A stretch of DNA of 64,000 nucleotides from Thermoleophilia bacterium (GCA_025964555.1 JAOPYQ010000021.1:43842-107841), one strand, 5' to 3'; numbered from the stretch's first letter, positions 35,708 through 44,734 are shown. The notes: generated by a model not told the origin, from the sequence alone. Made by a program: numbers and translations.

Positions 35708-36850
35708 CTAGAGCTTGCCGACGAGCCGACGCGCCTCGCTCGGCGTGCCATCCATGCGCCGGATGCCGCGCTCGAGGCGGATGCGCTGGGCGGCCGACAG
35801 CCGGTGCGCCTTGGCGATGCGCGTGGCCAGCTCCGCGGGCACGTCGCGCAGCTCGCGGGCCTGGAGCACGTCCTTGGCCTCCTCGAGCTGCGTGGGATCC
35901 TTCCAGCTCACGCCGGCTGCGCCGAGCAGGATCCGCAGCGAGTCGACGTACTCCGGGTAACCGCCGCGATCGGTCCGGTACTCGATCTTCTCGTACCGCT
36001 TCGGATACGTCATCCCGAGCTGTTTCGCGGTGTCCGCGGCGACGCCCGGCCAGCGCGCGATCGTGTCGGCGGTGCCCTCCTCCAGCCAGCGATACGTGGA
36101 TGAGTCCCCGTCGCCGGGCGTGACGGCGTGCTCGAGCTCGTGGCGCACGACGTAGGCCGTGAACAGGTTCTCGGCGGCGGTCGCGCGCTTGGGGGTCTCG
36201 ATCCAGGTGTGCAGGCCCTTGGAGATCACGGGTCCGAAGACGATCTGCTGGATGCGCGGGTCGTACCAGGCGTAGGCGCCACCGGCGAGGTCGGCCGCGA
36301 CGGCGGAGAGCACGTCGGTGACCATCTTCTTCTCGGCGGGGGTGTTGTAGTAGCCGTCGGTCGGGAACTCCTCGATGATTCCCGAGATCGCGGCCGCCTC
36401 GACGCCGCCACGTGTCCGGGCGATCGAGATGCCTTCGAGCAGCGCCCCCTCGTCCTCGAGGATGCGTTGCACGCCGTGGAGCACGTCGAGCGCGCGCTCG
36501 CGACGCGGGCCGTTGAACAGTCGCACCGCAGGCTTGGTCTGCAGGGTCACGTCGCGCGAAGGAATCGGGCCGGATCCGTCGATGTCGATGCGCACCTGCC
36601 TGGTGATCGTCGAACCGAACGTGCCACCGGTGACGTGCATGTCGCGGATGAAGGGATCGGTGATCGTCGCCTTGCGATAGGCGTCCGGGTCCTCGAAGAT
36701 CGGGCCGTAATTGGTGCGGTCGTCGCCGTCCTCGAGGAAATTGCCGCTCGATCCGTCGGTGTTGCTCAGGAACATGTACCCGACGCTGCCGATGACGGCG
36801 ATCAGGAACAGTGCGAAGAAACCGCGCAGGACGGTGCCGCGATCGATCAT
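35708..36850 (-). CDS. Membrane-anchored HExxH protein of unknown family
   Basis: The 380-residue product has one N-terminal transmembrane helix (GFFALFLIAVIGSVGYMFL) and a large outer-facing domain. That domain contains VVRHELEHAVTPGDGD followed by WLEEGTADTIA, i.e. HExxH with a Glu about 16 residues downstream, the pattern of gluzincin metallopeptidases. I cannot assign it to a named family. The C-terminal 80 residues are charged helices. The ATG has the strong site GGAGGGG about nine bases upstream, and the start lies 14 bp after the aroF stop, so it sits inside the aroF-aroA run. Its connection with aromatic synthesis is unclear. Confidence 0.72.
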   Translation of the reverse strand: MIDRGTVLRGFFALFLIAVIGSVGYMFLSNTDGSSGNFLEDGDDRTNYGPIFEDPDAYRKATITDPFIRDMHVTGGTFGSTITRQVRIDIDGSGPIPSRDVTLQTKPAVRLFNGPRRERALDVLHGVQRILEDEGALLEGISIARTRGGVEAAAISGIIEEFPTDGYYNTPAEKKMVTDVLSAVAADLAGGAYAWYDPRIQQIVFGPVISKGLHTWIETPKRATAAENLFTAYVVRHELEHAVTPGDGDSSTYRWLEEGTADTIARWPGVAADTAKQLGMTYPKRYEKIEYRTDRGGYPEYVDSLRILLGAAGVSWKDPTQLEEAKDVLQARELRDVPAELATRIAKAHRLSAAQRIRLERGIRRMDGTPSEARRLVGKL

Positions 36851-36864
36851 GGTGCTTTCCCCTC

Positions 36865-37731
36865 CTATGCGGTCGGCACGACCGACAGGGGAGAACCGCC
36901 GGGGCGCCCGTCCAGGACCGTGCGGCGTGACCCGACGGCCTCCAGGACTCGATCGAGAGACACCACCAGTTCGCGGAACTGGTCCAGATCGAGCGACTGC
37001 TCGCCGTCCGACAGGGCCATCTGCGGTGTGTCGTGCACCTCGACCATCACTCCATCGGCGCCGACGGCCGCCGCCGCAAGGGCCAGGTCCGGAACCCACC
37101 GTGCGACGCCGGCGGGATGCGAGGGGTCGACGAGGATCGGCAGGTGCGTGCGCTCACGCAGCACCGGGATCGCGGAGATGTCGAGGGTGAACCGCGTGGC
37201 AGGCTCGAAGGTGCGGATGCCGCGCTCGACGAGCAGGATGTCCTCGTTGCCCTCCGCCAGGATGTAGTCCGCGGCGTCGAGGAGCTCCTGGATGGTGGAG
37301 CCGAACCCGCGCTTGAGCAGGATCGGACGCCCGGTTCGCGCCAGTTCGCGCAGCAGCGCGCCATTGGACATGTTGCGCGCGCCGACCTGCAGGACGTCGG
37401 CATGCTCGGCCGCGAGCTCGGCGTCGCGTGGGTCGAGCACCTCGGTGACGACGGGCAACCCGGTCTGGTCGCGGGCGGCGGCGAGCATCGCGAGCGCGTC
37501 GGCGCCCAGTCCCTGGAACGAGCGGGGCGACGTGCGCGGCTTCCACGCACCGCCGCGCAGCATGCCGGCGCCGCTCGCGGCGATCGATTCGGCGATGCGC
37601 CCTATTCCGTCGACCGATTCCACCGAGCACGGTCCTGCGATGACGAGGAACGAGCCGTCGCCGACCACGGCTCCGGTATCGCCGATCGCGACGCGCCGGC
37701 GTGCGCCGGGTCGATGTGCGGGGGAATCCAC
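36865..37731 (-). CDS. aroF: 3-deoxy-7-phosphoheptulonate synthase (type I beta)
   Basis: This enzyme starts the shikimate pathway by condensing phosphoenolpyruvate and erythrose 4-phosphate. The 288-residue protein has GPCSVES, GGAWKPRTSP, ILLKRGFGSTIQELLDAADY and VDPSHPAG, all diagnostic of the KDO8P-synthase-like type I beta class. No chorismate-mutase or ACT regulatory domain is attached. The GTG start lies six bases after TAGGAT, consistent with leaderless initiation. It is the first gene of the aroF, HExxH protein, aroA run on the minus strand. Confidence 0.94.
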   Translation of the reverse strand: MDSPAHRPGARRRVAIGDTGAVVGDGSFLVIAGPCSVESVDGIGRIAESIAASGAGMLRGGAWKPRTSPRSFQGLGADALAMLAAARDQTGLPVVTEVLDPRDAELAAEHADVLQVGARNMSNGALLRELARTGRPILLKRGFGSTIQELLDAADYILAEGNEDILLVERGIRTFEPATRFTLDISAIPVLRERTHLPILVDPSHPAGVARWVPDLALAAAAVGADGVMVEVHDTPQMALSDGEQSLDLDQFRELVVSLDRVLEAVGSRRTVLDGRPGGSPLSVVPTA

Positions 37732-37737
37732 GCAGTC

Positions 37738-37743
37738 ATCCTA
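37738..37743 (-). promoter_or_regulatory. Leaderless -10 box of aroF
   Basis: TAGGAT followed by six bases and GTG. No Shine-Dalgarno sequence is present. Confidence 0.55.
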
Positions 37744-37812
37744 GGCGAGCGTCGCGCGAGCGTCGGATTCGGATCTCCCTTATCGGCCTTTACAAGCAGG
37801 CCGATCCGGTGC

Positions 37813-39087
37813 ATGTTGGACGAGAAGCAAACGCCGAACTGCCCGGTTGCCCCCAGCGCCATGCATCAGCCCACCCCACCCCACACCGACTTTGCCGCGA
37901 CGCTCGAGCTCCCGCCCGTGCCGTTCGCCCGCACCGGCTCGTACGGCACCGCCGACGAGCTGCCAGCCCTTGCACCGCAGGCCGCGGTCGCCGTGGCACC
38001 CACGCCGGCCTTCGCGGCTCCGGTCGCGGCTGCGCCGCAGATCGTGGAAGCTCCGGCCACCGTCGGTACCTCGATCTCCGAGCTGCTCGACGCGCTCAAG
38101 CTCGACGGCGTCACGATGGATGCCGACCAGATTCGCCCGCACGCCGAGTTCTCGTCGGCCGTCGAGCGCCGCGGCCGCGACGAGCGCCGCACCAAGCCTC
38201 GCCACACCAATGATCGACGCGCCTTCGCGAGCACGAACCTCGCGATGCCGGAGCAGGGTCCCGTGGATCCGCGTCCGCAGGCCGCACCGCCCGTCGCGCA
38301 CGTCGCGACGAGCCCGGCTCCCATCGACACGATCATGCCCGAGCTGCCGCTGCCGCTCGAGCCCTCGCGACCCTACGAGCTGCCGAGCCGCGGCGTCGCC
38401 ACCGGCACGATGCGCACCACCCGCGCGAACGTGCACGTCAACGAGCTGCCGTTTCCCGCCACCGGGATGGCGTATCCCGCGCCGCCCGCCGGTGCGCCCG
38501 AGCCGCCGGTCGCTCCGCCGACCCCGGCTGCCGACCTGGCGCCCATGCACGGATTCGACGCGGTTCCCGCGCTGCACGCCCAGCCTGCGCCCGCCGGCAC
38601 GACGCCGTTCGTCGGCATCGACGCCGTCTTCGCGAATTCCGCGCCGATCCCGGTTGGTCGCCTCGAGCCCTTCGCCGCTGCCGTGCACGTGCCGGCAGCT
38701 GGGCCCGCTGGTCCCGCGATGGCACCCGGCTTCGGACTCGATCCCGTCGTTGCAGCCGTTGCCGCTGCCCCGTCTGCCTGGCATGGCGGCGCAGTGCAGG
38801 TGGACGATGCGATGCTCGTGTGGAACGCACCCGGCACGACCGCGCCGCTCGCGCCGTCCGTGGCCGCGATGATCTCGCCCGCGCCTCCGAGCGCGATGCA
38901 GCCGTCAGCCGCCGCGACGCCCGCTGCCGCGGGTATTGCCACCACCGCTCTTGCCCCGACTGCCGCTGCCGGGTCCCGACCCGCGCGGGGGCTTGGCGGT
39001 TCGCTGCTTCGGCTTGTGCTGCTCGTTGGCGTTCCTGCTGCCTCCGGCACCGGCATCGCGGTCGCGCTGGACCGCTTCGTCTTCTGA
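37813..39087 (+). CDS. Pro/Ala-rich protein with C-terminal membrane tail
   Basis: The 424-residue product is dominated by Pro, Ala, Val and Thr with no repeats I can align. It has a short helical segment (ISELLDALKLDGVTMDADQ) near residue 95 followed by a basic patch (RRGRDERRTKPRHTNDRR). The last 30 residues include a hydrophobic span, LLRLVLLVGVPAASGTGIAV, so it may be tail-anchored. The function is unknown. Its last 183 bp overlap the 3' end of rluB on the opposite strand. The start could be the ATG at 37813 or the one at 37861; neither has a clear ribosome-binding site. Confidence 0.6.
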   Translation: MLDEKQTPNCPVAPSAMHQPTPPHTDFAATLELPPVPFARTGSYGTADELPALAPQAAVAVAPTPAFAAPVAAAPQIVEAPATVGTSISELLDALKLDGVTMDADQIRPHAEFSSAVERRGRDERRTKPRHTNDRRAFASTNLAMPEQGPVDPRPQAAPPVAHVATSPAPIDTIMPELPLPLEPSRPYELPSRGVATGTMRTTRANVHVNELPFPATGMAYPAPPAGAPEPPVAPPTPAADLAPMHGFDAVPALHAQPAPAGTTPFVGIDAVFANSAPIPVGRLEPFAAAVHVPAAGPAGPAMAPGFGLDPVVAAVAAAPSAWHGGAVQVDDAMLVWNAPGTTAPLAPSVAAMISPAPPSAMQPSAAATPAAAGIATTALAPTAAAGSRPARGLGGSLLRLVLLVGVPAASGTGIAVALDRFVF

Positions 39088-40032
39088 CGTCGCGGGCTTC
39101 GGCTTCCACGTCTTCGGCTTCGTGCTCGCCGCAGGCTTCGCACTCTTGACCGGCTTCGGCTTCGCGGGCTTCGCCGGCTTGTCGCCGGGAACGGCTTCGC
39201 CTTCGGTGCGGGGCGGGCCGAACTTCTCGGCGCGTCGCTCCGCGCGCGATCCGGGCTCCTTCGTGCGCGCCGGCGCGAGCCCGGCGGCCTTGCGCAGGCG
39301 ACGAATCTCCTGGTCGGTGAGCGGTCGCGACGCTCCCGGCGCGAGGCCGGCCAGCACCAGCGGTCCATACGCGGTGCGCGCCAACTCGATCACGGGGTGA
39401 CCGATGGCCTCGCACATGCGACGCACCTGGCGGTTGCGGCCCTCGTGGATCGTCAGCTCGAGCACTGAGTGCTTCGCGCCGGCGTCGACGACCTTCGCCT
39501 CGGCCGGCGCCGTCATGCCGTCCTCCAGCTCGACGCCTTCCGCGAGCTGGCGCGCCGTGGCGGCCGACACGCCGCCCTGCACGAGCACTCGATACGTCTT
39601 GGTGACGCCGAACGACGGATGCATGAGCCGGTGCGCGAGCTCGCCGTCGTTGGTCAGCAGCAGCAGGCCGCTCGTGTCGATGTCGAGGCGCCCGACCGGA
39701 TACACGCGAACGTCGTCCGGTACGAGGGTCGCCACCGTCGCGCGCCCCTGGGGATCGTCGAGCGTCGTGACGATGCCCGTGGGCTTGTTGAGCATGAAGA
39801 AGCGCGGCGCTTGTGGACCGACCTCGACCCCGCCCACGCGGACGGTGTCGCCGGGAACGACGCGCATGCCGAGCGTCGCGAGCTTGCCGTTCACGGTGAC
39901 GCGCCCCTGCTTGATCATGACCTCGGCATGGCGTCGCGAGGTGACTCCGGCGCCGGAGATGAACTTCTGGAGCTTCTCGCCGACGGGCGGCTTGTCGCCG
40001 GGCAGCAGGAATGGATCACGCGGGGAAGGCAT
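38905..40032 (-). CDS. rluB: 23S rRNA pseudouridine synthase RluB-type
   Basis: The enzyme isomerises a uridine in the 23S peptidyl-transferase region. The 375-residue protein has an N-terminal S4 domain (KLQKFISGAGVTSRRHAEVM), the catalytic Asp motif GRLDIDTSGLLLLTNDGELA and ELTIHEGRNRQVRRMCEAIG. The core ends near residue 260; about 110 residues of Lys/Ala/Pro/Gly-rich tail follow, and their coding region overlaps the convergent Pro/Ala-rich gene. The ATG is preceded by TAACCT and six bases, so a leaderless start is likely. RsuA/RluF subfamily members cannot be fully excluded. Confidence 0.9.
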   Translation of the reverse strand: MPSPRDPFLLPGDKPPVGEKLQKFISGAGVTSRRHAEVMIKQGRVTVNGKLATLGMRVVPGDTVRVGGVEVGPQAPRFFMLNKPTGIVTTLDDPQGRATVATLVPDDVRVYPVGRLDIDTSGLLLLTNDGELAHRLMHPSFGVTKTYRVLVQGGVSAATARQLAEGVELEDGMTAPAEAKVVDAGAKHSVLELTIHEGRNRQVRRMCEAIGHPVIELARTAYGPLVLAGLAPGASRPLTDQEIRRLRKAAGLAPARTKEPGSRAERRAEKFGPPRTEGEAVPGDKPAKPAKPKPVKSAKPAASTKPKTWKPKPATSEDEAVQRDRDAGAGGSRNANEQHKPKQRTAKPPRGSGPGSGSRGKSGGGNTRGSGRRGG

Positions 40033-40038
40033 GTCGCA

Positions 40039-40044
40039 AGGTTA
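40039..40044 (-). promoter_or_regulatory. Leaderless -10 box of rluB
   Basis: TAACCT followed by six bases and the rluB ATG. It shares the 67-bp gap with the divergent gene at 40100. Confidence 0.55.
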
Positions 40045-40099
40045 CGGCACCCGGGGCGGTGCGCGCGTCGGAGCGACCATGCGCGGGTAGTGCGCGTGC

Positions 40100-42247
40100 A
40101 TGTCCGTGACCGATGCGCCCGACCACTCCACGCCCACCACCGCGTCGTCCGAGGCCGGGCGGCGCGTGCTCGTGCTGAGCACCGACCTGGGCGGTGGCCA
40201 CGATGCACTCGCTGCGGGCCTGCGCGAGGAGCTCGGCCAGCGCGACGAGCCGGTCCACGTGGAGGTCGAGAACGGGCTGCACGTGGTGAACCCGTTCCTC
40301 AACGAGCTCGCGCGCGACGGGTACAAGTCGTCGGTCGAACGCCAGCCGTGGTCGTATCAGCTCTGGTACTGGCTCCTGTCGGCGACGGCCCTGGCGCGCG
40401 TCGTGCGCTGGATCGCGTGGCGCGGGATGCGGCGGCGCATCCTGGCGCGCATCGAGCAGTCGCGACCGGACGTCGTGGTCTCGACCTATCCGTTCCTCAC
40501 CGCCGTGCTCGGCAAGCTCCGGCGCGAGGGCGACCTCGCCGTGCCCGCCGTGGGGCTGCTCATCGATTCGGGCCCGCACGACCTGTGGCTCGCGCCCGGC
40601 ATCGACCTGCACGTGGCGATGAACCCGGCGGACTGTGACCGAGCACGCGAGGCGTGGCCGCCGCAGTCGTACTACCCGACGCTCGAGGTGACGTCCGCGC
40701 GCCCTGCAGTCGATCCGCGCTGTCGACGCGACACCTTCGACCGCGCCGCGGGCCGACTGCAGTTCGACCTGCCCGCGGACGCACGCGTGCTGCTCGTGTC
40801 CGGCGGTTCGTGGGGGCTCGCCCTGCCCGACGAGGTGCTGCTGCGCATCCTGGACCAGACGGACCTGCACATCGCCGTCGCGGTCGGCCGCAACGAGTCC
40901 CTCGCAGACCACCTGCTCGAGCTGCTCCCAGCCGAGCGCTCGACCGTCGTCCGGTTCACGCGCGAGATGCCGACGCTGCTGCACGCGAGCGATGCGGCGC
41001 TGCTCAACGCCGGCGGCATGACGTGTCACGAGTGCTTCGCGCTCGGCACGCCCGTCATCCTGTTCGACCCGCTGCCAGGCCACGGTCGCAGCGCGGCACG
41101 GGCACTGCACGAGGACGGCCTCGCGCTGCACGCGAAGACGGCCGACGACCTGCTCGCGACGCTCGACGAGTTGTCAGTCGGCGCAGCGGGCGACCTGCGT
41201 CGACGCGCGGATCGCGCGCTCGGACTCGCGAACCAGCCGCTGCTGGGCGACGTCGTGCTCGATGCCCGGCTGCGCGAGATCCCGGCCGGCGACTCGATCG
41301 TCACCACCGCCGGGCGCGCCATCAAGCAGCGCCTCGGCCTCGTCATCGCCGCGCTCGTCGCGGTCGGGCTGGGCACGGCGCTGTGGTCGCAGCGCGCCGC
41401 GCTCGCGGACTTCGAGTGGCACCTGTCGTGGCCGGCGCTCGTAGGTGCGATCGCGCTCGTCGCGCTCGGACCGCTCACCCAGGCGATCGCGTTCTGGGTG
41501 CTGCTGCGCCAGTTCGGTGTCGCCGCCGCGGGACTCGGCGAATCGATGGCGGTGTGGTCGTGGAGCGCGCTCGCGAGGTTCGCGCCGGGCGGCGTGATGA
41601 TGCTCGTCGTGCGCGTGCGCGAGGGTGAGCGCCTGTCCGCCTCGCGGATGCAGGTGCTCGGCACGAGCGCGTACGAGCAGGCGCTCGCGATCGTGGGGGC
41701 GGCGCTGGTGAGCGTAGCGGGCTTCCTCGTCGCCGCGACCGAACCGCCGCCGGTCGTCATCATCGTCGCCGCAGTCGGCGTGATCGCCGTGGTCGCCGCG
41801 CGACCGCGCCTGCTCGGGGGTCGCCTGCTGCACATCGCGCAGCGCTTCGGCGCCCAGCTCGAGCAGCTCCCTCGTGGTCGCGCGATGTCGCTCGTGCTCG
41901 CGCTCAACTGTGCCGGCTGGGTCGCCGTGGGCTCCGGAGCGCTCGTCGCGCTCACCGGTCTCGTCACGGGCGACGCGCCGTCGCTCGGCTGGATGGTGGG
42001 CGTGTACGCGCTCGCGTGGATGATCGGATTCGTCACGCCGCTCGCGCCCGGCGGTCTCGGCGTGCGCGAAGCGGTGCTCACCTCCTTCCTCGCTCCGGTC
42101 TACGGACTCGGCGCGGCGGCCGTGATCGCGATCGGGCTGCGCATCGTGCACATGGCAGCCGACCTGCTCGCGTCGGGCGTGATCGAGCTGGGCTATCGCC
42201 TGCGCCGCTCGACCGCGCTCGAGTTCAGGTGGTCGCGGCGCGCGTGA
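40100..42247 (+). CDS. MGDG-synthase-like glycosyltransferase fused to an LPG-synthase-type membrane domain
   Basis: The 715-residue protein has an N-terminal MGDG synthase-like domain (VLVLSTDLGGGHDALAAGLR, residues about 23-190) and a GT28-like half. The latter includes the UDP-sugar region VSGGSWGLALPDE and LLNAGGMTCHECFALGTPVI (about 225-390). The C-terminal 300 residues hold seven or more transmembrane helices with ARFAPGGVMMLVVRVREGE and TPLAPGGLGVREA, the pattern of the lysylphosphatidylglycerol synthase TM (UPF0104) family. It probably glycosylates a lipid and flips or anchors it. The substrate is not readable. Confidence 0.82.
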   Translation: MSVTDAPDHSTPTTASSEAGRRVLVLSTDLGGGHDALAAGLREELGQRDEPVHVEVENGLHVVNPFLNELARDGYKSSVERQPWSYQLWYWLLSATALARVVRWIAWRGMRRRILARIEQSRPDVVVSTYPFLTAVLGKLRREGDLAVPAVGLLIDSGPHDLWLAPGIDLHVAMNPADCDRAREAWPPQSYYPTLEVTSARPAVDPRCRRDTFDRAAGRLQFDLPADARVLLVSGGSWGLALPDEVLLRILDQTDLHIAVAVGRNESLADHLLELLPAERSTVVRFTREMPTLLHASDAALLNAGGMTCHECFALGTPVILFDPLPGHGRSAARALHEDGLALHAKTADDLLATLDELSVGAAGDLRRRADRALGLANQPLLGDVVLDARLREIPAGDSIVTTAGRAIKQRLGLVIAALVAVGLGTALWSQRAALADFEWHLSWPALVGAIALVALGPLTQAIAFWVLLRQFGVAAAGLGESMAVWSWSALARFAPGGVMMLVVRVREGERLSASRMQVLGTSAYEQALAIVGAALVSVAGFLVAATEPPPVVIIVAAVGVIAVVAARPRLLGGRLLHIAQRFGAQLEQLPRGRAMSLVLALNCAGWVAVGSGALVALTGLVTGDAPSLGWMVGVYALAWMIGFVTPLAPGGLGVREAVLTSFLAPVYGLGAAAVIAIGLRIVHMAADLLASGVIELGYRLRRSTALEFRWSRRA

Positions 42248-43151
42248 GCCGGCGGTGCACCGCGAGCGACAGCACGCCGGCGAGGGTCATGCCGGTGAGG
42301 TTGATCGCGAGCGTCAGCATCGCGTCGACGGCTTCGCGCTCGCGTCCATAGGCGAGCAGCGCTGCGGCGTCGGCTGCCGCCGGGATCGTGGTGACGCTGA
42401 TGAGCACGCCGATGAGCGATCCGCTGCGACTGCTCGTGATCGCGAGCGTGCCGGCGACACCCGCGACGAGCGCGATCACGAACGACAGCGTGGTCGGCGT
42501 CGCCACTTCCTTGACGAAGCCGGCGAACTCGAGCCGGTCCGGGAACGCGCCGGTGGCATCCAGGGCAAGCGTGAACAGCGACGCTGCGGCGATCGCGATC
42601 GCGAAGCCGACCACCAGCGTGAGCGCACCACGCGCCGCTGCGCGCCAGCGGCCGTCCAGCACTGCGACGAACAATGCTGCGAGCGGCCCGAATTCCGGTC
42701 CGATCACCATCGCGCCGACGACGAGGATCGCGGAGTTGGTGACCACGCCGATCGCGCCGAGCATCGTCGCGAGGACCATGAACAGCAGGAACGTCACTGT
42801 CGGCGTGAGTTCCTCGTCGAGCAGGTCGCGCAGCTGTCGCCAGATGAGCGCATCCGACGCCGAGCCGGACGCCGCGAGCTCCGCGGTATCGGCGCGTTCG
42901 GACAGGTGGGTCAGGTCACCGATGAGGGTGACGTTCGAGTCGCCGCTGCAGAACCCGGCTTCGTGCAGCGATTCGACGACGCCGTTCGCGACCTCGCGCG
43001 GCACGTCGCACGACACCAGGTCGCCTGGCGGGTCGATGAGCACGCCGCGCTGGCGTGTCACGTTGATCGCGTGCGGCGCCACGGCGAGCAGCTCGGCGGC
43101 GCGCTGCGCCTGCGCGTCGGGCGCGTGGACTTCGATGCGCAGCAGCGTCAT
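42225..43151 (-). CDS. DUF389 membrane protein
   Basis: The 308-residue protein has an N-terminal soluble alpha/beta domain (residues 1-80, LLRIEVHAPDAQAQRAAELL) and then six transmembrane helices. FLLFMVLATMLGAIGVVTNS and ILVVGAMVIGPEFGPLAAL are the conserved DUF389 core. The family has no established biochemical function. The ATG has GAGG five bases upstream and lies 12 bp after the scpB stop, so it may be transcribed with scpA-scpB. Its last 23 bp overlap the end of the convergent glycosyltransferase gene. Confidence 0.88.
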   Translation of the reverse strand: MTLLRIEVHAPDAQAQRAAELLAVAPHAINVTRQRGVLIDPPGDLVSCDVPREVANGVVESLHEAGFCSGDSNVTLIGDLTHLSERADTAELAASGSASDALIWRQLRDLLDEELTPTVTFLLFMVLATMLGAIGVVTNSAILVVGAMVIGPEFGPLAALFVAVLDGRWRAAARGALTLVVGFAIAIAAASLFTLALDATGAFPDRLEFAGFVKEVATPTTLSFVIALVAGVAGTLAITSSRSGSLIGVLISVTTIPAAADAAALLAYGREREAVDAMLTLAINLTGMTLAGVLSLAVHRRLTRAATT

Positions 43152-43163
43152 CGCGTCCTCGCG

Positions 43164-43952
43164 TTACTCGACGCGGGCCTCGGCCATCTTCTCGAGCTGC
43201 TCCTTCATGCGCGCGACGTCCTCCTCGCCGGGACCGAAGCCCTCCAGCTCGGGGAGTGCGGCGAGGCTCGACAGGCCGAATGCACGCTCGAAGTGCGCGG
43301 TCGTGCGAAACAGCACGGCGCCGGTGTCGCTGCGTCCGGCTTCCTCGATGAAGCCACGCTCCATGAGGCCGGCCATCGCGGCGTCGACGCTGACGCCGCG
43401 GATCTTCGCGAGGTCGGGTCGGCTGACCGGCTGCAGGTACGAGACGATCGCGAGCGTCTCGATGGCGCTCGGCGACAGGCGCGTGTCACCCTGCGGGCGC
43501 GTCATGCGACCGAGGATCGACTCGCAGCGATCGCTGGCGCGGAACGCCCAGCCGCCTGCGACGCGCTCGAGCACGATGCCGCGGGTGCCTTCGCTCCACG
43601 TCTGCATCATGTCGACGAGGCACTCGTGCAGGTCGTCCTCGTCCTGCTCGGTGATCTCCGCGAGCTGCTTGGTGTCGATCGGCACGGGCGACACGAACAG
43701 CAGTGCTTCGAGCTGGTGCTCGAGCGCGGGGCCGACCGCGTCCTGGTGCGTGGTGCCGATCGGGCGCAGCTCGGCGACCGCGCCCAGCTGTGCGTCGTTG
43801 TTGGAATGCTCGTCGGAGTCGGCATCGGCCTGCGCGGCGCCGGCGGCGGCGTCGGCGGGTGCGACGCGAGGTCGCAGCGCGACGACGTTGGTCTCCTCCG
43901 CCTGCTCCTGGTCCGTGTCGGTGCCGGGCTCGATCGTGGTGGTATCAGTCAT
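43164..43952 (-). CDS. scpB: Segregation and condensation protein B
   Basis: ScpB is the winged-helix (kite) subunit that binds ScpA in the SMC complex and helps compact and segregate the chromosome. The 262-residue protein has the core LEALLFVSPVPIDTKQLAEI, then SPSAIETLAIVSYLQPVSRPDLAKIRGVSVDA and TTAHFERAFGLSSLAALP. An N-terminal acidic, Ala-rich extension of about 75 residues is unusual in length. The ATG overlaps the scpA stop (ATGA), indicating coupling. Confidence 0.94.
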   Translation of the reverse strand: MTDTTTIEPGTDTDQEQAEETNVVALRPRVAPADAAAGAAQADADSDEHSNNDAQLGAVAELRPIGTTHQDAVGPALEHQLEALLFVSPVPIDTKQLAEITEQDEDDLHECLVDMMQTWSEGTRGIVLERVAGGWAFRASDRCESILGRMTRPQGDTRLSPSAIETLAIVSYLQPVSRPDLAKIRGVSVDAAMAGLMERGFIEEAGRSDTGAVLFRTTAHFERAFGLSSLAALPELEGFGPGEEDVARMKEQLEKMAEARVE

Positions 43953-44734
43953 GCCGTCTGGACTCCCATGTCCCCGTCGGCAGCATCCCCTGCTGCCTCG
44001 TCACCCGTCACCTGCGCGGCCTCGCGCCGCGTCACGGTGATCGGACCAAATCGATCTTCCTGCGCGAGCATGACCTGCCCCGCCTTGCACAGCTCGAGCG
44101 CCGCGACGAACGCGACCGCCTGGTCCAGGCGCGTGAGCCCCTCGACGGCTTCGTCGAGGTTGAACGTGCGTCGCTTGTGCAGCACGCCGAGCAGCCGCCC
44201 GGTCATCTCGTGCACGGATGCGTGGCGGCCGACGAGGTGGCGCACGTCGACGTCCGGCTGCGCGAGCAGCACGGTCATCGAGCGCTGCAGCAGCGCGGGG
44301 TCGAGCGTCGGGCCGTCGTAGATGCCGGGAGCTGCGCGCTTGACCGGTCGCGACGCGATGCGCCAGAACCGGCTCGTGCCGGCGCGCTCGCCGAGCCACG
44401 CAGCTGCGCCCTTGAAGGTGGTGTAGCGGATGAGGCGCTCGAGCATCTCGTCGTGCGACTCGATGGCGGTCGGGTCCTCGATGTCGAGGTCGCCTTCCTG
44501 GTCGAGCAGGTCGCGCGCCTTGATCTCCATGAGTCCCGCCACCAGCAGCAGGAACTCGCCCGCGGTGTTGGGATCGATGCGCTCTTCGTGCGCGAGACGC
44601 TGCACGTAGCCGACGACGATCTCGACGAGCGGCACGTCCTCGACCGACAGCTCGCGGCGCAGCAGCACCGAGCACAGCAGGTCGAGCGGGCCGGCGAAGG
44701 TATCGAGGTCGAGGGTGAGGTCGGACGGACGCAT
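43949..44734 (-). CDS. scpA: Segregation and condensation protein A
   Basis: ScpA is the kleisin of the SMC-ScpAB complex. The 261-residue chain begins with the family core TFAGPLDLLCSVLLRRELSV and continues with GEFLLLVAGLMEIKARDLLD and the C-terminal winged helix (about 180-240, DEAVEGLTRLDQAVAFVAAL). Its ATG lies seven bases after TACACT with no ribosome-binding site, so initiation is probably leaderless. Its stop overlaps the scpB start. Longer frames upstream run through non-coding repeats. Confidence 0.93.
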   Translation of the reverse strand: MRPSDLTLDLDTFAGPLDLLCSVLLRRELSVEDVPLVEIVVGYVQRLAHEERIDPNTAGEFLLLVAGLMEIKARDLLDQEGDLDIEDPTAIESHDEMLERLIRYTTFKGAAAWLGERAGTSRFWRIASRPVKRAAPGIYDGPTLDPALLQRSMTVLLAQPDVDVRHLVGRHASVHEMTGRLLGVLHKRRTFNLDEAVEGLTRLDQAVAFVAALELCKAGQVMLAQEDRFGPITVTRREAAQVTGDEAAGDAADGDMGVQTA

